A DNA stretch of 64,000 nt from Lentzea nigeriaca. GTDB lineage: Bacteria > Actinomycetota > Actinomycetes > Mycobacteriales > Pseudonocardiaceae. The stretch covers positions 113,909-177,908 of the forward strand of contig NZ_JAFBCX010000014.1 in assembly GCF_016907955.1 (NCBI RefSeq), read 5' to 3'. The notes beneath the pieces were generated by a model. The model was given only the letters and a program-made list of their open reading frames with translations. It was not told the DNA's origin and ran no database searches. Shown here in pieces: positions 1-6,715 of this stretch (its first letter is position 1; each line of letters begins with the position of its first letter). Both the position numbers and the translations under genes were made by a program.

Positions 1-2
1 AG

Positions 3-614
3 CACGTCGTCACGTCCGGGACGTTCAGCCTCGACGGTGGAACGTGGGACGTCGACAACAACGTCTGGCTGGTCGGCGACGACTGCGAGGTGCTCGTGAT
101 CGACCCGTCGCACAACGCGGAGGCCGTTCTCGGAGTCATCGGCGACCGCGTGGTGACGGCGTTGGTCTGCACGCACGGCCACGACGACCACATCAACGCC
201 GTCGCCGAGGTCGCGGACAAGGTCGGCGCGCCGATTCTGATCCACTCCGCCGACCGTGCACTGTGGACGGCCGTCTACCCGGACCGCGAGCCGGACGTGT
301 GGCTGACCGACGGCGCGACCCTGACCGTCGCGGGCACGACCCTCGAAGTCATCAGCACGCCCGGCCACACCTACGGCGCGATCTCGTTGTACGCACCGGA
401 GCTCGGCGCGGTCTTCACCGGCGACACCCTGTTCCAGGGCGGTCCGGGAGCCACGGGCAGGTCGTACTCGCACTTCCCGACGATCATCGAATCGATCCGC
501 GAGCGGCTGCTGACGTTGCCGCCGGAGACGACCGTCCATACCGGACATGGCCCGACCACCACCATCGGCGCCGAGGTACCCCAGCTCGACGACTGGATCC
601 GGCGCGGTGCCTGA
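3..614 (+). CDS. MBL-fold metallo-hydrolase (5' end outside window)
   Basis: The frame is open from base 3 with no start, so the N-terminus lies upstream. The protein carries the metallo-beta-lactamase-fold motif T-H-G-H-D-D-H, a later S-T-P-G-H-T-Y-G segment and F-T-G-D-T-L-F, so the two-zinc hydrolase site looks complete. The type resembles the glyoxalase-II-like hydrolase that follows mycothiol-dependent formaldehyde dehydrogenase (MscR) in actinobacteria. The downstream genes release methyl groups as formaldehyde or methylene-THF, so a role in handling S-formylmycothiol or a related thioester is plausible. That role is inferred from context; the upstream partner is not in the window. A true beta-lactamase is unlikely. 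Confidence 0.85.
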   Translation, partial: HVVTSGTFSLDGGTWDVDNNVWLVGDDCEVLVIDPSHNAEAVLGVIGDRVVTALVCTHGHDDHINAVAEVADKVGAPILIHSADRALWTAVYPDREPDVWLTDGATLTVAGTTLEVISTPGHTYGAISLYAPELGAVFTGDTLFQGGPGATGRSYSHFPTIIESIRERLLTLPPETTVHTGHGPTTTIGAEVPQLDDWIRRGA

Positions 615-660
615 GAAAAGTCACTGGCGGCCCACCGACCACACGGCAGGAGAACTTCCC

Positions 661-3111
661 ATGGCAACGCAACCACGCGTTGTGCTCATCGGAGCGGGCA
701 TCGTCGGGTGCGCGCTGGCCGACGAGCTGACCGCGCGCGGGTGGACCGACATCACCGTGCTCGAACAGGGACCGCTGTTCGCGACGGGCGGATCCAGCTC
801 GCACGCGCCTGGCCTGGTCTTCCAGACCACCGGCTGCAAGACCATGACGTCGTTCGCCAAGTACACCGTCGAGAAGTACACGGCGCTGACACTCGACGAC
901 CAGTGGTGCTTCCAGCAGCTCGGCGGCCTGGAGGTCGCCACCACGCCGGAACGCTGGACAGACCTCAAGCGGCGGCACGGCTGGGCCACGTCATGGGGCG
1001 TCGAGGCCTTCCTGCGCGATCCGGAGGAATGCGCGCGGCTGCACCCGTTGCTCGACCCGGCCAAGATCCTCGGCGGCTTCCACATCCCGACCGACGGCCT
1101 CGCCAAGCCGTTGCGCGCGGCCGAAGCGCAGGCCCGCCGGGCGATGGAACGCGGAGCGAAGTTCCTGGCACACCACAAGGTCACCGGCATCGAGCGCACC
1201 GGCCGCCGGGTGAAGGCCGTCGTCACCGAGCACGACACGTTCGCCGCCGACATCGTCGTGTCCTGCGTCGGCATGTGGGGCCAGCGGATCGGCCGGATGG
1301 TCGACCTCGACATCCCGCTGGTCCCGATGGCGCACCAGTACGCGAAGACCGCGCCGCTGCCCGCGCTGAAGGGCGTCAACGACGACCTGTACGAGATGTC
1401 GAAGCCGTTGCTGCGCCACCAGGACGCCGACCTCTACTTCCGCGAGCACGTCGACCGCATCGGCATCGGCGCGTACGGCCACCGGCCGATGCCGATCTCG
1501 GCGGACGACATCCTCGACTTCGACGTGGCGCCGACCATGCCGTCCGAGATCGCGTTCACCCCCGAGGACTTCGAGACGTCGTGGGACGCCGCCGTCGACC
1601 TGCTGCCCGCGCTCGGCGACTCGAAGGTCGAGGAGGGCATCAACGGCCTGTTCTCCTTCACCCCGGACGGCAACCCGCTGCTCGGCGAACATCCCGGCCT
1701 GGACGGGTTCTGGGTGGCCGAAGCCGTGTGGATCACGCACTCCGCCGGTGTGGCCAGGGCGATGGCGGAGTGGCTGGTGGACGGGCAGCCGGGCATCGAC
1801 CTGCACGGTTGCGACCTCAACCGGTTCGAGGACGTGCAGCGCTCGCCCGGCTACGTCCACGAACGCAGCTGCCAGAGCTTCGTCGAGGTCTACGACATCC
1901 TGCACCCCCTGCAGCCCGCTCAACGGCCGCGGCCGTTGCGCACCAGCCCGTTCCACGAGCGGCAGGTCGAGCTCGGCGCGGTGTTCCTGGAGGCGTCGGG
2001 CTGGGAGCGGCCGCACTGGTACGAGGCCAACGCGAACCTGCCCGAGGTCGCGGAGATCCCGGAACGCAACGAGTGGGCGTCACGGTTCTGGTCGCCGATC
2101 GCCGGTGCCGAGGCGCTGGTGGCCCGCAAGCGCGTCGCCATGTTCGACATGACCCCGTTGAAGCGGCTGGAGGTCAGCGGCCCGGAGGCGTTGACGTTCC
2201 TGCAGACCATGACCACCAACCAGCTCGACCGCAAGCCGGGCGCGGTGGTCTACACGTTGCTGCTCGACGAGGACGGCGGCGTGCGCAGCGACCTCACGAT
2301 CGCCCGGCTCGGCGAGAACCGCTTCCAGGTCGGCGCGAACGGGCCGCTCGACCTCGACTGGCTGCGCAGACGCCTGCCTCCCAACGGTGGCGTGCACATC
2401 GCCGACATCACACCTGGCACGTGCTGCATCGGCCTGTGGGGACCGGAAGCGCGCAATCTGTTGCAGCCGCTCACGAAGGACGACTTCTCGCACGAGGCGA
2501 TGGGCTACTTCAAGGCGAAGCAGACCTTCATCGGCGACGTGCCGGTGACCGCGATGCGCCTGTCGTACGTCGGTGAGCTCGGCTGGGAGCTCTACACCAC
2601 GGCCGACATGGGCCGCCGGTTGTGGGACACGCTCTGGGAAGCGGGCCAGGAGCACGGCGTCATCGCCGCCGGCCGCAGCGCCTTCACCAGCATGCGGCTG
2701 GAGAAGGGCTACCGCTCGTGGGGCGCCGACGTCACCACCGAGCACGACCCGTTCGAGGCGGGATTGGGTTTCGCGGTACGCATGAACAAGGGCTACTTCC
2801 ACGGCCGCAAGGCGCTGGAGGGCCGCGCGGAGGACACGGTCACGCGCAAGCTGAGCTGCCTGACGATCGACGACGACTACCAGGTCGTCATGGGCTCCGA
2901 GCCGGTGTTCTTCGATGGCAACGCGGTCGGGTACGTCACCAGCGCGGCACGCGGCTACTCGATCGGCAAGAACATCGCCTATGCCTGGCTGCCCGCCGAG
3001 GTCGCGGTGGTGGGAACGCCGGTCGAGATCGAGTACTTCGGTGAGCGCGTCCAGGCCGTCGTGGCCGCCGAACCGCTCTTCGACCCCGAGATGAAGCGAA
3101 TCCGGTCCTGA
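661..3111 (+). CDS. Dimethylglycine oxidase-like FAD/THF enzyme
   Basis: 816 residues. An N-terminal DAO-type FAD domain (G-A-G-I-V-G near residue 11) is followed by a GcvT-like folate domain (about residues 420-810). H48 in S-S-S-H-A-P-G-L-V-F-Q matches the histidine that covalently holds FAD in Arthrobacter dimethylglycine oxidase, and length and architecture match that enzyme (about 830 aa). Expected reaction: oxidative demethylation of dimethylglycine to sarcosine, with the C1 unit passed to tetrahydrofolate. The ATG is chosen for AGGAGA eight bases upstream. It precedes the Rieske betaine demethylase, giving consecutive steps. A sarcosine dehydrogenase is the alternative, less likely because a full SoxBDAG is present. 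Confidence 0.9.
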   Translation: MATQPRVVLIGAGIVGCALADELTARGWTDITVLEQGPLFATGGSSSHAPGLVFQTTGCKTMTSFAKYTVEKYTALTLDDQWCFQQLGGLEVATTPERWTDLKRRHGWATSWGVEAFLRDPEECARLHPLLDPAKILGGFHIPTDGLAKPLRAAEAQARRAMERGAKFLAHHKVTGIERTGRRVKAVVTEHDTFAADIVVSCVGMWGQRIGRMVDLDIPLVPMAHQYAKTAPLPALKGVNDDLYEMSKPLLRHQDADLYFREHVDRIGIGAYGHRPMPISADDILDFDVAPTMPSEIAFTPEDFETSWDAAVDLLPALGDSKVEEGINGLFSFTPDGNPLLGEHPGLDGFWVAEAVWITHSAGVARAMAEWLVDGQPGIDLHGCDLNRFEDVQRSPGYVHERSCQSFVEVYDILHPLQPAQRPRPLRTSPFHERQVELGAVFLEASGWERPHWYEANANLPEVAEIPERNEWASRFWSPIAGAEALVARKRVAMFDMTPLKRLEVSGPEALTFLQTMTTNQLDRKPGAVVYTLLLDEDGGVRSDLTIARLGENRFQVGANGPLDLDWLRRRLPPNGGVHIADITPGTCCIGLWGPEARNLLQPLTKDDFSHEAMGYFKAKQTFIGDVPVTAMRLSYVGELGWELYTTADMGRRLWDTLWEAGQEHGVIAAGRSAFTSMRLEKGYRSWGADVTTEHDPFEAGLGFAVRMNKGYFHGRKALEGRAEDTVTRKLSCLTIDDDYQVVMGSEPVFFDGNAVGYVTSAARGYSIGKNIAYAWLPAEVAVVGTPVEIEYFGERVQAVVAAEPLFDPEMKRIRS

Positions 3112-3158
3112 CGCGCGAACCCTGCTTCTCTGCCGTTTCTCATCACCACGGAGCGACC

Positions 3159-4289
3159 ATGACTGCGACCGAACTCCCGTCCAGCCTGATCCCCACCCTG
3201 CCCGGCCACACCTACACCGACCCGACGATCTTCGAGCTCGAGCAGGAGAAGATCTTCGAGGTGATGTGGTTCTGCGCCGTCCGCAGCGCAGATCTACCGG
3301 AGGCCGGCAACTTCCGGACCATCCAAATCGGACGCGAGAGCGTGCTCGTGACCCGCTCGCGCGACGGTTCGCTGCGCGCGTTCCTCAACATCTGCCGGCA
3401 CCGCGGCGCCAAGCTGTGCGTCGAGGAGACCGGCACGGTCAAGCGCAACTTCCAGTGCCCGTACCACGCCTGGACCTACGGCCTGGACGGCAAGCTGGTG
3501 GCCGCGCCGAACCTGACCTCGATGCCGGACGTCGACCGTGTCGAGTACGGCCTGAAGACCGTGCACCTGCGAGAGTGGCTCGGTTACGCGTGGCTGTGCC
3601 TGGCCGAGGAGCCGCCCTCGTTCGAGGAGACCGTGCAGCGCGACGTCAGGGAGCGGCTCGGCAACCTCGACGCCATCGGCAACTACCAGGTGAGCGAGCT
3701 CGATCTCGGCCGGCGGATCACCTACGACGTCAAGGCCAACTGGAAGCTCATCATCGAGAACTTCATGGAGTGCTACCACTGCGCGACGATCCACCCCGAG
3801 CTCACCGAGGTCCTGCCGGAGTTCGCGGACGGGTACGCGGCGCAGTACTACGTCGGCCACGGCGCGGTGTTCGGTGAGGAGATCAAGGGCTTCACGATCG
3901 ACGGCAGCGAGGGCTTCGACACACTGTCCGGAGTGGGCTCCGACCAGGAGCGCCGGTACTACGCGATCACGGTGCGGCCGCAGGTGTTCATCAACCTCGT
4001 GCCCGACCACGTGATCATCCACCGGATGTTCCCGCTGGCCGCGGATCGCACGATCGTCGAGTGCGACTGGCTCTACGCCAAGGACGTCGTCGCGACGGGC
4101 AAGGACGTCTCGCGGTCCGTGGAGCTCTTCCACCGCGTGAACGAGCAGGACTTCGAGGCGTGCGAACGGTGCCAGCCCGCGATGTCGTCGCGGGCCTACA
4201 CGCAAGGGGGTGTGCTGGTTCCCTCCGAGCACCACATCGGGGAGTTCCACCGCTGGGTTCAGGAAGTCACCTCGACAAAGGGGTGGTAG
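3159..4289 (+). CDS. gbcA: Rieske non-heme oxygenase, glycine betaine demethylase alpha subunit (GbcA-like)
   Basis: 376 residues. The Rieske [2Fe-2S] motif is C79-x-H81 and C100-x2-H103; the mononuclear iron site contributes H207 and H212 in N-F-M-E-C-Y-H-C-A-T-I-H. Size and layout fit glycine-betaine or stachydrine demethylases rather than aromatic ring hydroxylases. With the dimethylglycine and sarcosine oxidases alongside, betaine to dimethylglycine is the natural assignment. An SD-like GGAG precedes the ATG. No GbcB-type ferredoxin reductase is in the window, so electron supply must come from elsewhere. A carnitine or stachydrine substrate cannot be excluded. Confidence 0.85.
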   Translation: MTATELPSSLIPTLPGHTYTDPTIFELEQEKIFEVMWFCAVRSADLPEAGNFRTIQIGRESVLVTRSRDGSLRAFLNICRHRGAKLCVEETGTVKRNFQCPYHAWTYGLDGKLVAAPNLTSMPDVDRVEYGLKTVHLREWLGYAWLCLAEEPPSFEETVQRDVRERLGNLDAIGNYQVSELDLGRRITYDVKANWKLIIENFMECYHCATIHPELTEVLPEFADGYAAQYYVGHGAVFGEEIKGFTIDGSEGFDTLSGVGSDQERRYYAITVRPQVFINLVPDHVIIHRMFPLAADRTIVECDWLYAKDVVATGKDVSRSVELFHRVNEQDFEACERCQPAMSSRAYTQGGVLVPSEHHIGEFHRWVQEVTSTKGW

Positions 4290-4293
4290 CAGC

Positions 4294-4461
4294 CATGAAC
4301 GGACGGCTCGCGCGTTCCGCGTCGTCGCGTTCCCAAGGCCTCGCGGCTGTGCGGCGGCCTACTACCTGGAGGCGAACACGTTGGTACCGCTGCGATCCGT
4401 GGCCGACGGCTCGAACACGCCGGTCGAGACGGTCGTGATCAGGCCGGAGCGGCCGGCATGA
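4294..4461 (+). pseudogene. C-terminal remnant of FdhF/YdeP-like molybdopterin oxidoreductase
   Basis: One frame ends in about 53 residues containing P-R-G-C-A-A-A-Y-Y-L-E-A-N, then L-V-P-L-x-S-V-A-D-G-S-N-T-P and V-V-I-R. From memory this is the C-terminal signature of the FdhF/YdeP family of formate-dehydrogenase-like enzymes. No body of the roughly 750-residue enzyme precedes it, because gbcA ends five bases upstream. The only ATG here, at 4295, is in another frame. Read as a deletion scar: such an enzyme would suit formaldehyde/formate disposal in betaine catabolism. Homology is recalled, not computed. Confidence 0.6.
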
Positions 4462-4463
4462 GC

Positions 4464-5123
4464 TCAGATCAGGGCGCGGATGGCCCGTTCGAACCCGATG
4501 ACGTGCTGGGCCGCGAGCTCGCCGGCCTTCTTGCCGTCGGCCTCGATGATGGCGGTCAGCAGCGGAACGTGTTCGTCGACATGACCGGCCATTCCGGACA
4601 GCCGCGGCAGGAACACGCACCAGATGCGGGTGGCCAGGTTGTCGTAGGAGACCAGGGTGTCCTCGAGGAAGGGGTTGTGCACGCACCGGTAGATCGCGCG
4701 GTGCACACCGACGTCGACGCGCAGCAGTTCCGTGTTGTCGCCCGACGGCGTCGTCGTGTCGAGCCGGGAGCGCAGCTCGGTGAGCGAGGCGCGGTCTTCT
4801 GCTGTGGCCCGCTCGGCGGCCGCGGCGGCGGCGAGCGGCTCCAGGGTCCTGCGCACCTCGGAGATGTGCGAGAGGTCGGAGATGTTCACGTCGGTGGCGA
4901 ACGTGCCGCGGCGCGGGAAGGCGACGACGAGCCGTTCCTGCTCCAGCCGTTTCAACGCCTCGCGGATGGGCGTGCGGCCGACGCCGAGCTCGGAGCGCAG
5001 GCGGTCCTCGTTGATCGGTTCGCCCGGCTTGATCTCCAGCATCACCAGGCGATCCCGCAGCATGACGTACGCCCGCTCGGTGAGTGAGGCGGCCGCGGGC
5101 TCGTCGTTGACCCGAGTGTTCAT
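4464..5123 (-). CDS. GntR-family regulator, FCD (FadR-type) domain
   Basis: 219 residues from the ATG whose complement is at 5121-5123. The N-terminal winged helix-turn-helix (about residues 12-75) includes L-G-V-G-R-T-P-I-R-E-A-L-K-R-L, the hallmark of GntR proteins. The all-helical remainder has the FCD pattern, with R-V-D-V-G-V-H and a later histidine likely binding metal or a small carboxylate. A longer start at 5213 is rejected because it would run into soxB. Divergent from soxB with a dyad in the 68-bp gap, it is the obvious regulator of the sarcosine/betaine genes, probably a repressor lifted by a pathway intermediate. The ligand cannot be read from sequence. Confidence 0.88.
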   Translation of the reverse strand: MNTRVNDEPAAASLTERAYVMLRDRLVMLEIKPGEPINEDRLRSELGVGRTPIREALKRLEQERLVVAFPRRGTFATDVNISDLSHISEVRRTLEPLAAAAAAERATAEDRASLTELRSRLDTTTPSGDNTELLRVDVGVHRAIYRCVHNPFLEDTLVSYDNLATRIWCVFLPRLSGMAGHVDEHVPLLTAIIEADGKKAGELAAQHVIGFERAIRALI

Positions 5124-5128
5124 GTGAC

Positions 5129-5160
5129 CTACTGTACAACGCAGACTGATATACCAGTAG
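5129..5160. promoter_or_regulatory. Candidate FCD-regulator operator between gntR and soxB
   Basis: A near-perfect palindrome ACTGATATACCAGT (5145-5158, two mismatches) lies inside a wider inverted repeat CTACTG (5129-5134) / CAGTAG (5155-5160). Position between two divergent starts and the GTATAC-like core fit FadR/FCD operators. A matching half-site occurs at the purU promoter. Confidence 0.5.
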
Positions 5161-5191
5161 TCGATCAGATGATTTCGCTGGAGGCGTCGCA

Positions 5192-6421
5192 ATGAGCAGC
5201 CCGCCCGGAGCACATCTGCCCGAGCACCCGGATTTCCTGTGGGAGAACCCGGAACCGAAGGCCTCCTACGACGTCGTGGTCGTCGGCGGTGGAGGGCACG
5301 GCCTCGCCACCGCGTACTACCTCGCCAAGGTCCACGGCATCACGAACGTCGCGGTGCTGGAGAAGGGCTGGCTGGCCGGCGGCAACATGGCCCGCAACAC
5401 CACGATCATCAGGTCCAACTACCTGTGGGACGAGAGCTCCGGCATCTACGAGCACTCGTTGAAGCTCTGGGAGGGCCTGGAAGAGGATCTGGGCTACCCG
5501 ATCCTGTTCGACCAGCGCGGTGTGCTGAACCTCGCGCACAGCCTGCAGGACGTCCGTGACAGCGTGCGGCGGGTCAACGCCAACCGGCTCAACGGCATCG
5601 ACGCCGAATGGGTGGATCCCGCCGGGGTCAAGGAGATCTGCCCGATCGTCAACATCTCGCAGGACGTCCGTTATCCCGTGCTGGGGGCGACGTATCAGCC
5701 GCGCGCGGGCATCGCCAAGCACGACTACGTGGCGTGGGGCTACGCGCGCGCCGCACACGCGATGGGTGTCGACCTGATCCAGAACTGCGAGGTCACCGGA
5801 CTGGAGACCTCCGGCGGCCGGATCACGGCGGTCGAAACGTCACGTGGCCGCATCGCCGCGGGGAAGGTCGCGTTGTGCGCGGCCGGGCACAGCTCGGTGC
5901 TCGCGAAGATGGTCGGGCTCAGGCTGCCTTTGGCCTCGCACCCGTTGCAGGCCTTGGTCTCCGAACTGCTGGAGCCCGTGCACCCGACCGTCGTGATGTC
6001 CAACGCCGTGCACGTCTACGTCTCCCAGGCGCACAAGGGAGAACTCGTGATGGGCGCCGGGATCGACAGCTACAACGGTTACGGCCAGCGCGGTTCGTTC
6101 CACATCATCGAGCAGCAGATGTCGGCGGCGCTGGAGCTGTTCCCGATCTTCGCGCGGGCGCACCTGCTGCGGACGTGGGCGGGCATCGTGGACGTCTCGC
6201 CGGACGCGTCGCCGATCGTCGGGCTCACCCCGGTGGGCGGGCTGTATCTCAACTGCGGCTGGGGAACCGGCGGGTTCAAGGCCACGCCCGGTGTCGGCCA
6301 CTGCTTCGCGCACACCATCGCGAACGACAAGCCGCACCCGTTCAACGAGCCGTTCACCCTCGAGCGCTTCACCACCGGCGCACTCGTCGACGAGCACGGC
6401 GCCGCCGCCGTGGCCCACTAG
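5192..6421 (+). CDS. soxB: Sarcosine oxidase beta subunit
   Basis: 409 residues of the DAO family. The FAD Rossmann motif V-V-V-G-G-G-G-H-G-L-A is at about residues 29-39, and G-G-N-M-A-R-N-T-T covers the flavin-binding region of heterotetrameric sarcosine oxidase beta. It carries the FAD and covalent FMN and oxidises sarcosine to glycine, passing methylene to THF on the alpha subunit. GGAGG seven bases before the ATG sets the start. First gene of a soxB-D-A-G operon with a 12-bp gap to soxD. Cytoplasmic. Very likely controlled by the divergent FCD regulator through the dyad upstream. Confidence 0.95.
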   Translation: MSSPPGAHLPEHPDFLWENPEPKASYDVVVVGGGGHGLATAYYLAKVHGITNVAVLEKGWLAGGNMARNTTIIRSNYLWDESSGIYEHSLKLWEGLEEDLGYPILFDQRGVLNLAHSLQDVRDSVRRVNANRLNGIDAEWVDPAGVKEICPIVNISQDVRYPVLGATYQPRAGIAKHDYVAWGYARAAHAMGVDLIQNCEVTGLETSGGRITAVETSRGRIAAGKVALCAAGHSSVLAKMVGLRLPLASHPLQALVSELLEPVHPTVVMSNAVHVYVSQAHKGELVMGAGIDSYNGYGQRGSFHIIEQQMSAALELFPIFARAHLLRTWAGIVDVSPDASPIVGLTPVGGLYLNCGWGTGGFKATPGVGHCFAHTIANDKPHPFNEPFTLERFTTGALVDEHGAAAVAH

Positions 6422-6433
6422 TAGGAGCAGACG

Positions 6434-6715
6434 ATGCAACTCATCCCGTGTCCGTGGTGCGGGCCGCGCGAGGAAGCGGAGTTCCACTACGGCGGCCAGG
6501 CCCACGTCGCGTACCCCGAGGACCCGTCGGCGTTGTCGGACGAGGAATGGGCGCAGTACGTGTTCTTCCGCGAGAACCCGAGCGGTCCGTTCGCCGAGCG
6601 CTGGAGCCACAGCGCCGGGTGCAGGCGGTGGTTCAACGCCGTCCGCGACACCCGCACCCACGACCTGATCGCGGTATACCGCGCGGGTGAGCCGATGCCC
6701 GAGGTGATCTCGTGA
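6434..6715 (+). CDS. soxD: Sarcosine oxidase delta subunit
   Basis: 93 residues. C-P-W-C-G at residues 6-10, the F-H-Y-G-G segment and H-S-A-G-C-R-R-W-F form the zinc-binding pattern of SoxD, the small structural subunit of the heterotetrameric enzyme. F-F-R-E-N-P-x-G is also typical. It lies between soxB and soxA and overlaps soxA by 4 bp (GTGA), implying translational coupling. Function is structural; no catalysis is expected. Confidence 0.93.
   Translation: MQLIPCPWCGPREEAEFHYGGQAHVAYPEDPSALSDEEWAQYVFFRENPSGPFAERWSHSAGCRRWFNAVRDTRTHDLIAVYRAGEPMPEVIS

Noticed and set aside
3..614. Antibiotic beta-lactamase
   Set aside because: The MBL motif is shared by many hydrolases; no signal peptide is in view and the context is one-carbon metabolism.
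4464..5213. Longer start for the GntR regulator at 5213
   Set aside because: It would overlap soxB's start and cover the operator; the added residues are not part of the family's domain.
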